From assembly GCA_025618425.1 (NCBI GenBank), contig CM046835.1, positions 13,403,700-13,467,699 on the forward strand: a stretch of DNA of 64,000 bases. The letters run 5' to 3'. A program made the translations under genes and the position numbers. The notes under the pieces are model-generated. The model saw only the letters and a program-made list of their open reading frames with translations. It was not told where the DNA came from and searched no databases. The DNA is from Heliocidaris tuberculata. Taxonomy: Eukaryota; Echinodermata; Echinoidea; Camarodonta; Echinometridae. The number at the start of each line of letters is the position of its first letter. Position 1 is the stretch's first letter. Of this stretch, positions 36,613 through 48,547 are shown in pieces.

Positions 36613-37673
36613 TGTCCCCGCCGAACGAAGTTCGCGAGGGGACTATGAAACGGGCTCCGTTCGTGTGTGCGTGTGTGTGTGTGTCCGTCCGTCCGTCCGT
36701 GCGTCCGTCCGTCCGTCTGTCCGTGTGTGCTCAAATGTTAGAAAATGCTACTTCTCCGTCATTTCTTGGCCGATTTTGATTCTCTTTGTTTTATCTGATA
36801 GGGCTGGGTGGGGGCTTCCAAACTTCTACACAGAATCGTGAAATTCATTAATTATGCAAATTTATGCAAATTTATTCAAAATTGACGAAAAATGCTACTT
36901 CTCCTCTATTTCACATCGGATTTTGATTCCGATTGTTTTATCTGATAGGGCTGGGTGGGGGCTTCCAAACTTCTACACAGTATTTTGAAATTCATTAATT
37001 ATGCAAATTTATGCAAATTTATTCAAAATTGACGAAAAATGCTACTTCTCTATTTCACATCGGATTTTGATTCCGATTGTTTTATCTGATAGGGCTGGGT
37101 GGGGGCTTCCAAACTTCTACACAGAATTTTGAAATTCATTAATTATGCAAATTTATGCAAATTTATTCAAAATTGACGAAAAATGCTATTTCTCCTCTAT
37201 TTCACATCGGATTTTGATTCCGATTGTTTTATCTGATAGGGCTGGGTGGGGGCTTCCAAACTTCTACACAGAATTTTGAAATTCCTTAATTATGCAAATT
37301 TATGCAAATTTATTCAAAATTGACGAAAAATGCTACTTCTCCTCTATTACACATCGGATTTTGATTCCGATTGTTTTATCTGATAGGGCTGGGTGGGGGC
37401 TTCCAAACTTCTACACAGAATTTTGAAATTCATTATTCATGCAAATTTATGCAAATTTATTCAAAATGGCTGAAGGTTCATAATGTTTTCATGTTTTATA
37501 TTTCAGTTGTATACATGCATTGTTGGTATTCTCTTCTTTTGCATGCAGTAACATTATTATTTTATTCACTAAAGTTTTTCACTGAAGTTTTAAGGTTCAG
37601 GCTGGTTAATTTCCACAGATCTGCACTTCCGGCGGGGACATTTATTACGCATTGCGTAATTTACTCATTCACT
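36613..37673. mobile_element. Element with ~147-bp tandem repeats, inserted in the LINE
   Basis: TGTCCCCGCCGAACGAAG at the left and CCGGCGGGGACA near the right (37630-37640) are inverted. A GTCC/GTGT simple tract (36660-36725) precedes five copies of a ~147-bp unit, each with GGGCTGGGTGGGGGCTTCCA (about 36801, 36949, 37093, 37240, 37387) and ATTATGCAAATTTATGC. The flanks carry TGT on both sides (36610-36612 and 37674-37676). Without the element and one TGT, the LINE frame is continuous across the site. Confidence 0.8.
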
Positions 37674-37740
37674 TGTTTTAGTTAAAATATTTTTATATCT
37701 GGTGTATCTAGCCTTCGCTTGTTCAGTACCTTGGAGGTGG

Positions 37741-39295
37741 ATGGATGGATGGGAACAAAAACATCTGAGCCAAAGGTGATCCAGAAAAATATCACTTTTC
37801 AGGCCCAAATCTGCGTCGGAACTGAAGGTGGGGGGGGGGGGGGGGTATTCATCCGATGTTACTTTCACCCATCTGTTCATAATTTGTGAATTATGCATTT
37901 AATTGTATTTTATTGTTATCCATAGTACACTTAGTGTCATTAGCAACAGCACAACGAGTCACTAATAGTCTTGCGTTTAGATTGGAATTGTTTGGACAGC
38001 TTTATTCTTTATAATTCATGCATAAAGTATTGATTTGATTCATAAGTTTGAAGATATTTCAGATTTTTTTTCAATGATTAATATGAGAGAGGTTTAAATT
38101 CACTTTGTTTGGCTTTACACGTGCCCCATAAGCTATGCTTACCTTTTTGACGGTTGGCTTCAAAATGTCTACTTAACAATAATCGCATTGCTACCGAGTG
38201 AGAAAGATTTTGACAAATTCTCCTTAATTTATGAGTTTTTAAAAGGAGTTTGGTTACAATTATCTTTGAAATAAAAGATTCATGATTATTGAAAGAGTCA
38301 GTTATTTTTCCTTTTTCATGGTTAAGATTCTGTCGGGGGGGGGGGGGGACTGCCAATTCCTCCCCCCGAATACGTTAGTGCTACTTCTACTACTACTATA
38401 ATGATAATAATATAAATGATAATAAAATATTAAGCGCAGAAACTATGCATATATATATATATATATATATGTATATTAAAAAACGGCGATAAATAATGAA
38501 ATGAAAAGATGTGCTTTTAGTTTTTATTCGAAACTATATTTACAGTTGGTGATTTCCTAATTTCTAACGGTAAGTTATTCTAAAGTTTGGGGGCAGAACA
38601 TACAAATACTCGATCTCCAACGTTATTAAGTGGATTTAAAGTACAGTCCACCTCTTATTTTTGTTCATTTTTTCTTTATTTCTTTCTTTTTTCTACACAC
38701 TTTAATTATGGCTTGTTTAAATGTTTTCAAATTTTGACAATGGTAAATAATTATGATCATGCTATGATCAATTATGATCAATTATGATTATGTTCACGTT
38801 GTGAACACTGTTGACCCATGGTTGACCCTCGAAATGAGAAGAATGGTCCACTTGCTCAAGAAATATGGAATTTTAAGCATTAAATGTTGTCTTCATATTT
38901 TTCTGCTTAGACCAAACAAATGAGCCTTCTGCATAGAGATCATATAATAGACTATTATAGGATCTCTATGGGGCTCACATAAGTAATTCTGGTCCCCATT
39001 CGCTCACGTGTTAAATCGACAGTAATAAAAAAAATAATTATATTTTGAAAACGTTCTGGTGGAATTCGTTATAATGTTCAGAGCAGAGACAAAATATGGA
39101 ATGAGGTGCCTTATTAGGGCATTTTCCCGGCGATAACAAAAGTTATGAAGGCTGAAACGCGGTAAAACATAACTCTCGCCGAATCGCAGGCTGAAATAGT
39201 GGAAATACACTGAGATAATTATATAAACCCTTTAAAAGAACACAAAGACAGGCTCACTTCAGTCGAGGGGTAAAATCGAAAACATTATGACTATT
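37741..39295. other. Non-coding stretch with G runs
   Basis: No supportable gene. G runs at 37829-37845 and about 38335-38349 and a (TA)n tract near 38451-38470. 38789-38848 is a copy of the left end of the 29980 element. Confidence 0.5.
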
Positions 39296-40340
39296 AAATG
39301 TGCACTGGTTCGAAAAAAGGTGGCCTTATTGACCCCTTCCTTGGAATCAGCGCTAAATTTTACATAGGATGAATTTTTCAAACCTTTTCCATCAAATTTC
39401 ATATTTTGGTGGGGAAGCCCAATGTAAGCCTTGCTGATCAATATTTTTCGAGTTTCTAATAGAACTCATGCAAATGGTCAATAAGGGTCAAAGCGGCCGA
39501 AATGACCTAAATGGTCAAAACGATTTAAATACACCCAATTAATAAATTGTTCTGAATCATCACACATATCTCATTAAGAATTTGGATGCCAAACCCACCT
39601 ACAAATGATTCAGATTAAAAATTTGATCATGATTCAGACAAAGAAGGAATGATATCATAGGTCAGTTTTGGCCAAAAATGACAATTATGACCAGAATATC
39701 ATGAGTGAGGTCAATAAGACTAACATTTTTTGGAATCAGCTTAAAATCTTACACAGGATGAGTTTTTCAAACCTTTTCCATCAAATTTCATATTTTGGTG
39801 GGGAAGCCCAATGTAAGCCTTGCTGATCAATATTTTTCGAGTTTCTAATAGAACTCATGCAAATGGTCAATAAGGGTCAAAGCGGCCGAAATGACCTAAA
39901 TGGTTAAAATGGTATAACTACATTCAATGAGTTGATTGTTCTGGGATTAGCGCACATTTCTACATTAAGTTTTGAAGTAATAACCTACTCTTCACATGAT
40001 TCTGATTACACTATGTATCAGATTTTAGACAAAAATATAACTTAATTGGTCATTTTTGGCCAAAAAGTGGCCAAAATGACCACTCCATTGTTATTGGGGT
40101 CAATAATGCCACCTTTTTCGAACCAGTGCACATTTTTACATAGGATAGGCCTATCAAACCTTCTTCGCTGATAATAACGATTGGGATAATTACCCCTGAT
40201 CAGAATTGACCAAAATGGTCATTTTTGGTCAAAAAGTGGTCAAAATGACCAAAATTTCATGAGTAGGGTCAAGAAGACTGACATTTTTGGAATCAGCGGA
40301 AAATTTTACCCCGGATAAGCTTTTCAAACCTTCCCCAGCA
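39296..40340. repeat. GGTCA-rich direct and inverted repeats
   Basis: A segment of about 165 bp (AAACCTTTTCCATCAAATTT onward) at about 39379 recurs nearly unchanged at 39768, with a weaker third copy near 40325. GCACTGGTTCGAAAAAAGGT at 39302 recurs inverted at about 40106-40126. The whole region is rich in GGTCATTTTTGGCC / AAAATGACC palindromic motifs. Confidence 0.75.
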
Positions 40341-40370
40341 AAAATTCTAATTAAAGCCTCCTATCTCAGA

Positions 40371-40534
40371 CCTGGGTGCCGTTGCATAAAACTTGCTATT
40401 ATAGTAACTTTGCTATTATAGTAACTTTTCATGGAATACTGGATTTTGATTGGCTCTTGAGCAACGTTACCATGGTAGTTACAATTGATGGCAAAGTTAC
40501 TATAATAGTAAGTCTTTATGCAATGGCACCCAGG
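40371..40534. mobile_element. Foldback MITE (CCTGGGTGCC ends)
   Basis: CCTGGGTGCCGTTGCATAAA, continuing through TATTATAGTAACTTTGC, is mirrored at the right with few mismatches. Arms are about 40 bp around a core containing GATTGG. Confidence 0.8.
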
Positions 40535-40879
40535 ACTATACATGTATAGTATTATAGGACGAATTCTTAATGGACGAGAAGTTTTACAGAGATATATACG
40601 AAATGCGCTTCAATTGACTTGCTGCTAGGCCTACGTTAGTATCAAGACAGATTACTCTCACCTACTTCCGTAGTACATTTGGCAGGCGTAAATTGCTGTG
40701 TTAAAAAAGATTCGGGGAAAATACGTTCGCCATAGCTATAACATGTGAAAAGATGTCTCATTTTTTCTTGATATTTCATATCTTACTCTATCCTTTTCAA
40801 GTCTAATTTTTGCACGAGAGAAAGGATGGATAGTTCAAAAAACATTTCTTGAACCTTTATTGTCAATAAATGCCACTAT

Positions 40880-42235
40880 GTACCCCCGGGATCATGCCTG
40901 CTTTTTGACAGAGTCATCTACCATAGGGTTAACACGTGAAAACAGGGATTTTAAGAATTATTATAGTTCACCTACTATTGCCTTGAATTTATTGTAAATG
41001 TAGCTTATATGTAATTTGAGACTCTGAGAAAGCTTAATGAAGGCTCAAAGAGTGGAAGAGATCCCGCATAAATAAACGGGAATATGCATGCTTTTGGCCT
41101 TCCAGCTGCCATTGGTTAACTCGCAAAAACAGGGATTTTGAAATGATTTTAATGCCCCTAGCATTTATTTGAAATTATGAAAAATGTGATTTACATGAAA
41201 TCTAAAACTCTAAAAAGGTATAATTAAGGATCGTTGAGTTTAATAGACCCCGCATAAATAAACGGGAATATGCATGCTTTTGACCCAAAAAAGGTCTCGC
41301 CTGCCATAGGTTTACACGCGAAAACAAGAAATTTTAGGATTATTATAATTCCCTTAGTTTTTATTTGAAAATATAAAAAAATGTGATCTACACGAAATTT
41401 AAAGCTCTGAAAATGTATAACTAAGGCTTAAAAATTGAAAAGACCCCACATAAATCCCGGGGAATATGCATGCTTTTGACCAAAAAAGTTTCGTCTGCCA
41501 TAGGTTTACACGCGAAAACAAGGAATTTTAGGATGATTATAATTCCCTTTGTTTTTATTTGAAAATATAAAAAATGTGATTTACATGAAATTTAAAACTC
41601 TGAAAAGGTATCATTAAGGCTCGATGAGTCTAATAGACCCGGCATAAATAAACGGGAATATGCATGCTTTTGGCCTTCCAGCTGCCATAGGTTAACACAT
41701 GGAAACAGGGATTTTGAAATGATTTTAATGCCCCTAGTATTTATTTGAAATTATGAAAAATGTGATTTACATGAAATTTAAAGCTCTGAAAAGGTATAAT
41801 TCAGGCTCGATGAGTCCAATAGACCCCGCATAAATAAACGGGAATATGCATGCTTTTGGCCTTCCAGCTGCCATAGGTTAACACATGGAAACAGGGATTT
41901 TGAAATGATTTTAATGCCCCTAGTATTTATTTGAAATTATGAAAAATGTGATTTACATGAAATTTAAAGCTCTGAAAAGGTATAATTCAGGCTCGATGAG
42001 TCCAATAGACCCCGCATAAATAAACGGGAATATGCATGCTTTTGGCCTTCCAGCTGCCATAGGTTAACACGCAAAAACAGAGATTTTGAAATGATTTTAA
42101 TTCCCCTAGTAGTATTTTTTTGAAATTATGAAAAATGTGATTTACATGAAATTTAAAGCTCTGAAAAGGTATAATTAAGGCTCGATAAGTCCAGTAGACC
42201 CCGCATAAATCCCCGGGAATATGCATGCTTTTGAA
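40880..42235 (+). repeat. Tandem array of ~188-bp units
   Basis: Seven clear units are marked by GGGAATATGCATGCTTTTG at about 41081, 41267, 41463, 41657, 41843, 42029 and 42218, plus a diverged one near 40890. Spacing is 186-196 bp. The units at about 41650 and 41836 are nearly identical. The array ends in an A run (42237-42257). Confidence 0.9.
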
Positions 42236-42257
42236 AAAAAAAAAAAAAAAAAAAATT

Positions 42258-42869
42258 GTCGTATAACACGTGAAACCGTTCGTTGTTATTGATGACGTAA
42301 TGTGGGCGTGTACTGGGCGTGTAGTATCGATCACGTGAGATCGACGACATCCAACATCCAATGAGATCGTGCGCTAGCAGACGAACGTTCGCCCGAAGGC
42401 AAGCCCAGCCAGTAAGAAGAAACTCCAGGTCACTAAATTCCAGGTCACTATTATATTTCTAATAGACCAGAGGCAAAATTCAGTATGTAAAATTCATAAA
42501 TTCATATAATCAATGTTCTATTACCGAATTACGCCTAGCCAAATGACTGATGTTAGGATGTTAGATCATGCAAGCAGAATAGCTGAGCTGAATAGCGACC
42601 GACAAGCTCCGACAAGGTGTAAATAGCCTTAGCTAGCTAGGGTCTACCCTTCTGCGATCCCGATCGAAGTGGTGGTGTTGCCGACGGAACTCTGTCTGTT
42701 TGCCGAAGGTGTTCTCCTCAAACTTGGCTCATCAAAGTATATTGCTTGCTGATCGACGTTCAGTTTGGCTTCAGTCAACGAGACCGACATCCCCGAGAGA
42801 CCGACAATGTAGTGGGAGGGGGCTTCTGAACCCTATTATGGATATGAGTCAGACACTGACAGTCTTTGA
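42258..42869. other. Non-coding stretch, somewhat CpG-rich
   Basis: No gene can be supported. The part 42290-42800 is richer in CpG than its surroundings and could be a promoter or an old transposon, but no TATA box or exon was recognised. Confidence 0.35.
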
Positions 42870-43145
42870 CAGGGGCGGATGCAGGATGTAGTAAAAGGGG
42901 GAACACAAATGCAGGGCTGTCAACTTTGGGGAACTGCTTGGAGGGAGATTCGTATTTTGTTCTTCTCTCCACCCCTCCAAAAGTCGCTCAGTGGGGGAGG
43001 GGGGGGGGTATTAGATTATCCAGTTTTCCTCCATAATTCTCTGACAGGAAAAAAGAAAAGTTATCAGTTCTAACAGAGGGGCACAGTGATGTATAATTTT
43101 CTAAGAGGGGGCGCGGTACGGGATTCCCCCCTAAATCCGCCACTG
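42870..43145. mobile_element. hAT-like MITE
   Basis: Starts CAGGGGCGGATGCAGGA and ends CCCCCCTAAATCCGCCACTG. Flanks GTCTTTGA and GTCCATGA match at 6 of 8 positions, which would fit an old 8-bp target duplication. A G run lies inside. Confidence 0.7.
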
Positions 43146-43313
43146 GTCCATGAGACTGTCATGTCAGTCTTGCGGGGTGGGCCTTTAATAGACCGACATT
43201 GTTAGCCTTGTGGGCTCCCAAACTAATGGTGCTCGATTCGGTTTTATTTACATTTTAGGCAAGAGCCCGCGTATGCCTGTAGTTTGTAGTTCAAGAGAAT
43301 GTGATTCCTATTC

Positions 43314-43473
43314 CAGGGGCGGATCCAGGATTTTGTAAAAGAGGGGGCATAGAGCCGGAAAAGTACACAATTAAGGAGGCTATTTTTTATTGTGTACTTA
43401 AGGTATGCCAGTTTGGTTCCAAAAGAGGGGCAGTGGCCGATTCGCCCCCCCCCCTCCCCCTGGATCTGCCACT
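43314..43473. mobile_element. hAT-like MITE, short copy
   Basis: Starts CAGGGGCGGATCCAGGATTT and ends CCCTGGATCTGCCACTA, imperfect inverted copies, with a C run next to the right end. Non-coding, 160 bp. Confidence 0.65.
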
Positions 43474-43654
43474 AATATTCTGACATGGATGTGAAGAACG
43501 GGATTGCATAGGGTTGGTGGTCGATTTCATTAAATGAAGAGATTGAAAAAAAGAAGAAAACAATAAGGGATCATTATTTTGTCCTCATTTCTATTGGAGT
43601 CATTTTTACAGATCGTTTGTAAGAGAATGGGATATTCCTACAAAGACAGAATAG

Positions 43655-43799
43655 GGGCCCGTTGCACGAAACTTGCGTTTAAACGCAAATCAGGAAAATT
43701 AAACGCAACTTTATTTTCAGCCAATCAGAAGGGCGCATTAAGGACTTGCGTTTGATTTTTAGGAGTTGCGATTGAACGCAAGTTTTGTGCAACGGGCTC
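43655..43799. mobile_element. Foldback MITE (GGGCCCGTTGCAC ends)
   Basis: GGGCCCGTTGCACGAAACTT at the left is inverted at the right as AAGTTTTGTGCAACGGGCTC, with GCGTTTAAACGCAA-like inner arms. The core contains CCAATCAGAAGG. TAG lies on both flanks. Confidence 0.8.
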
Positions 43800-44024
43800 T
43801 AGGACTGTTAATAAAGAAATTATATCATCAGATGCTATTGCTGGTTACTAGTTAATTCAATTCAAAATACGGAGGCCGTTTTTTCCCTTTTCATACAATA
43901 TTGGCAGCCATCTGCCCTATTGCGCTGGTGAGGGCTTCGGAGCAAGCCCCTATACTGTTTTCTTCACTTGTCGTCTCATACTGCTACAGCAGAATATTAC
44001 AAATAACTGACCGTCAGTTATTTA

Positions 44025-44285
44025 TATTGGTGACGTATCCAGGAATGCAGGGGGGGGGGGAGGGGGCTCACGCCTGACGAACAAAAAAAATCATCAGATG
44101 CCTTCTGAATTTTCGGACGAGCGAGGAAAAAACAGGTTATCACATTTTCATTTTCCTTCAGGGGGGGGGGGGGGGGGGAGGGTGGCACATATTTCCTTTC
44201 ATTCGATGTGTAACTAAGATATGTCAGATTTGGTTTTGGCTAGCACTCAGTAGGGGCACGTGCATTCCCGGATACGCCACCAATA
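44025..44285. mobile_element. MITE with TATTGGTGACGTATCC ends and G runs
   Basis: TATTGGTGACGTATCCAGGA is inverted at the right (GGATACGCCACCAATA). G runs lie at about 44050-44059 and 44161-44178. A second right-end fragment (TTGGATACGCCACT) follows at 44299. Confidence 0.65.
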
Positions 44286-45159
44286 AAATTAAGAGAATCT
44301 TGGATACGCCACTCATTTATATAAGGAATTGCTGGCATGCAATCTCATTTTAGTAAAGCCTTTTCTGTCTTGACTTTTAACAGAATAAGGCCTATAAATT
44401 TACATTATAGGTCTATAATCCCTATAATTTGCAGAAATCATATCAAATGAAATATTCTGATTTAGAAAAATAAAGATAGAATTTTAGTATTATTTTTTTC
44501 AAAACTTTTCTCAACATTCCCGTCAGATATTGCAGTATTTGCTCATAATTATAGAGCTTAATAATATCAGGGAACATGTTTGGACCACACCCCTCCCCCC
44601 CCCCCCCCAATCACATAAATAGGACTATTAATAGAAATTTCACAGCAAATAACTTTAACAAAAATACAAACATCTGTCCTAGCTCTCCTTCCCAACTCTC
44701 TCCCTCTCCTCCCTGGTGCAGTTAAAGTTGATTCCTATCTGTTTTGCGAAATAAGTTTGCATTTGAAGGGACAATATCAAGATTATGCCCTTTACGGCTT
44801 TACCAAAAGTGATATACAGAAAAAGAAGAAAACATAAAGAAAATGAAAAATACAAACATCTTGATGAAGACTATAACCTTTCCCTCTCGGCCGATCGGTA
44901 CCACAATGTACGCGTGCTTTATTTTGGGACTGAGCTCTCTTCGTATTTATACTCTTTGGTTGTGAGTAGCATAATATTGAGAGGTATGCGACTCAAATAT
45001 AGCTTTTATTTATTAAATTTTGACACTGCTCATTACCTGATATAGAAGAATATGCTGGGATTATCTCCGTAGGCCGACAACCCACGGGAAAGAAATGATG
45101 AAACATAAGATCAGCCTACCAAAATGTACTTAAACATGTCATTTTAACCAGAAGTGGCC
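44286..45159. other. Non-coding stretch
   Basis: No supportable gene; a C run is at about 44594-44608. Confidence 0.5.
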
Positions 45160-45640
45160 CTCGTGGGGATGGCGAGGGGGGGGGGGGGGCAAAGTGCCCC
45201 CGACCATTTTATCAAGCAACCATAAAGTGCCCCTTTTTTTTACTTTTGAGAAAGTAAAGGTGCCCCTCTTCACTCTGATAAGTGCCACATTTTCTCTTTT
45301 ATAAGTGTTCTTTTCCCCTTCTGAAAAGTGCCCCTTTTCAAATCTGATAAGTGCCCCTATTTATTTTGTTAAGTGCCATTTTTCAAATCTGATGAGTGCC
45401 CCTTCTTTACCTCTAAATAAGTGACAATTTTCCTTTCTTACAAATGCCCCTTTCCCATTTTCAAAAAGACCTTTTTTGAAATCTTAATGATGCCCTTTTT
45501 AATTCTGACAAGTGTCTTTTCCCCCAATGCCCTTTTTCTCGTTTGACAATTCTCCTTTTTTTTCAAATCTGAAGAGAGGTCGAGCCCCATTTTTATTTAG
45601 ATTATTTCCCTTTCACCTTCTGATAAACGCCACTCACTCC
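45160..45640 (+). repeat. AAGTGCCCC minisatellite next to a G run
   Basis: After a G run (about 45177-45189) come about 15 diverged units of roughly 22-30 bp with the core CTGATAAGTGCCCCTTTT. The same unit occurs inverted at 49945-50310 and direct at 50965-51180. Confidence 0.8.
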
Positions 45641-45684
45641 TCATTCCATTACTGTTCTACATCCTAAAGTTTAGTTGTTTAATC

Positions 45685-45910
45685 AATGACGAATTTAGGG
45701 GGGGGGGCAATCCCAGCCCGTGCCCCCCCCCCTTTTGAAAGAAAAAAAAATACATTGTGCCCCCTTTCTTTTTTATTGTGTCTCCCCTTTTAGAACGGAT
45801 TTTGTTGTTGTTGTTGTTGCTTGTCAGAGAATTATGGAAGGGAACTGGACCCCATAACCCCCCCCCCCCCCCCCCCCACTGAGCGACTTTTGGAGGGCTG
45901 GGGAAATTTT
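45685..45910. repeat. G/C-run element remnant
   Basis: Starts GACGAATTTAGGGGGGGG and includes C runs at about 45725-45733 and 45859-45877 with AATTATGGAAGGGAA. It resembles the interior and right end of the hAT-like MITEs, inverted, but lacks a clear left end. Confidence 0.45.
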
Positions 45911-46149
45911 TTTGTCTGTCCTAAATTTTGGTACACACAAGGCATCTTTTTCAGCTTGTCTTGTATTGTTACCTAACCTTATTCACCAACATGTTGCAAA
46001 TTTCGGGCTGCTGGTGTAGTTGTTTCTTGGTAATATATCAATGGAAATTAAAATAAATAAACACAAAGATGAATAAATATCATAATATTATTCAAATTAT
46101 TGATATTATATTCTAACTGACTGATCTAATCTTATTTTCACAAATTTGA

Positions 46150-47990
46150 ATCCCTGCATATCTATTTCGTTTAATTCATGTATAATTAGCATAAATTAAC
46201 ATCGAGCTCAAGAAAAATGAATATAATGAAGCAATTAACACTGTAACTGCGTTTGATTTCATCAGACACACCTGGATATAACACATTTAATGAACTAGTT
46301 TGTATATTTCAAGACATACAATTTGAATTTATATTTTTTGCATGAAATTTGCATAAATTAGCATTTTTTAATAGGGTTTCGTGACACCCTATCCAAAATT
46401 AACGCTTGAACTGATATATATGACTCACAGGCAAAAAAATTGACTTTTGATTGGAGAGATATAGCATATGTCGGAACAAAATGGCGCCTAAATGACGTCA
46501 CGATGCATTGACATTGTACCAAATTTAAGTACTTTAACTTGAATAAGCCGTTTTGAAGATATTGTGCGTACAAAAAAAAAGTGGGTAGAAATAAAAATAA
46601 ATAAGTAATAAATAAAGAAAATTTGGTACAAAAACATGAAGTGTTTAAAACCTAAATATAAAAATCATATTCCAATACAAGTACTAGTATATGTTTAGAT
46701 ATTGGCATTTTATATTAATTATGCTGATATAGGCATAAAATCATAGAAGTAAACTGTGAAGCAAACTTCATTTGTATCAATATGTCAATTTTGTACTGTT
46801 CTTTGTTGAAGGAGACCTATAGTTGTAGGTTATTCCACTCTTTAAAAAAAATATTTCCATTTGACCAACTATGGTGTTTTGGTTTTATTGATCTGGACGC
46901 AGAACCTTTGTAGTTTTGACTTATTGCCCCTTGAGTCTGGAAAAGATAATTATTGGACAAAATAATGGTGATAGACCAAGATTGGACGGAATGACAATTT
47001 ACCGTAGGTTCTTCACTAGATCAATTTAACTTTTCGTATCCTGGAGACCACAAAAATATTCTAGTTCATCATTTATAAACTGCACTTGTCTCTAATGGTT
47101 TTGCTGGTGTTTAACATAAATGGTATTTGTGTTTCTAAAGAAATAAAGAATTTACATTTTAACTATCATTGATGAAAGGGTGTTTTTATACTTTTAAATG
47201 AGTGAATTATAGTATAACAAAATCCCGACCAATTTTAATGAACTGTTAATAAATGCATATGATATGCAGAAACCTTCATAACATTACATGAAAATGTAAT
47301 ATGAGTTGATGGAGAGCTGTAGAAAGTTGAGCACATTTTAAAGCTCTACTGCCATTTATCATGCACGATATCGATGGAATTATATTAATATATTCATAAA
47401 ATTTGCATAAATCTGCATAAAGTGGAAGGAAGATAGAATTTAATTTGTTTGGTCCTGTGCCAAAGGTGAATCTATTTGCATTACCAGTACATAAGGAAAG
47501 TTTGGTGCGGAACAATTAATATGTACAATATGAAAGGCATTAACGCTGTATAAATTTGCATAAATTTGCATGACAATGAGAGTTAACTGTGGGTTCTGTG
47601 TATAGAAAAAAACCCATAGGCACAACAAATATATATATATATATATGGAAAGTTTAGTACATTTTCAAGCATTTTGATTTTTATACTGTACAGATATAGA
47701 GTATTGATACATTGCAATCATTTGCATAAATTAGCACAATTTTGCATGAAGATGAGATTGAGTCTTGTATTAAATAATAAAGCTATCGCCACAACAGATG
47801 CATATCTAAAGTTTGGTACATTTTCAAGCTATCTGATTTTTACATTGTCAATGTAGTATTGATTTAATAAAGGTTATTTGCATAAATTAGCCTAAAATTT
47901 CCATGAAGATGTGGTTTAATTCGATGGGTCCTGTGGGAAAAAATGAAGCTTTTGTCCTAACAAGTAAGCATGCACAGTTTGGTACTTTAG
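46150..47990 (+). repeat. Diverged tandem repeat, ~160-bp units
   Basis: TTTGCATAAATTAGCAT-like motifs recur at about 46195, 46350, 47402, 47562, 47725 and 47880. The last four form an array of roughly 160-bp period, sharing GGTCCTGTG and AAAGTTTGGTACATTTTCAAG. No gene is visible in the rest of the interval. Confidence 0.65.
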
Positions 47991-48241
47991 TAAACTTTGT
48001 CTCCAAAACTAAAAAAATATGGGCTTAACAGACCTGACTATATTGTAATCCAGTTCCAAAGCCCCCTTTTTCCAAAATGTTAGTAGTTCAGAAGGCCATC
48101 CTTTTCATGATACGCTCGTTCCGAAGCCCGCTGTTTTTGTCTTGCCAGTGGTACATACCTACCACTTTTGGGGTCGAGAGCCCCCCCCCCCCCCCCGGGA
48201 CTGCTTCCCGTTGTCACGTCGATCATTTTTTCAAACAAGTT

Positions 48242-48526
48242 AACATACTCAGGGGCGGCGCCAGGGTATTTTGATAGGAGGGGCAAGACGACCTAAAGAT
48301 GACGTCATATTTTTTCTCCATTAAATAACAGGGGTAATATAGAGTTATATGTTTAAGACCTCTCTTTTTAATACTCCTCTTTCTTCTTTCTTCACTTTTC
48401 TTCCCTTTTCTTCCTCCTTTTCTTCTTTTTTTTTTCTTTTTTTCTACTTGAAAAATCATAGGGGGTGGGGGGGGGGGGGGGCGGTCGCCCCCTCTGCCCC
48501 CCTGTAGCGCCGACCCTGAACATACT
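48242..48526. mobile_element. hAT-like MITE with perfect 8-bp target duplication
   Basis: The element 48250-48518 (269 bp) starts CAGGGGCGGCGCCAGGG and ends TAGCGCCGACCCTG, inverted copies. Both sides carry the identical octamer AACATACT (48242-48249 and 48519-48526). The 8-bp duplication with CAGGG ends is the hAT superfamily hallmark. The interior is CT-rich with a G run. Confidence 0.88.
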
Positions 48527-48547
48527 TAAATTTACCGATATAAATAA

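Larger units (their letters stand above)
34250..37740 (-). mobile_element. Non-LTR retrotransposon (LINE), 5'-truncated, with a nested insertion
   Basis: On the minus strand the element runs from about 37740 to a 3' end at about 34250, where AAATAAACATGAATTTGAAT and further GAATTT units form the tail. The reverse-transcriptase frame is at 36519-34780 and extends upstream in frame (IRLAKKRYFTNQLTLYKNDI) to 36612. There it is interrupted by the 36613-37673 insertion and resumes at 37677 (KARYTRYKNILTKT). No endonuclease domain remains, so the copy is 5'-truncated. The tail suggests the CR1/L2/Jockey group; the exact clade is unresolved. Confidence 0.85.

Noticed and set aside
38078..38356. Minus-strand frame ending at donor AAAAG|GTAAGC, considered as an upstream SLC16 exon
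   Set aside because: It lacks hydrophobic helices and the SLC16 signature; no homology is visible.
44785..45045. 86-codon plus-strand frame
   Set aside because: No splice sites, no family, AT-biased; likely chance.
47276..47628. Minus-strand frames of 60-80 codons
   Set aside because: They lie within the diverged tandem array and follow its repeats.
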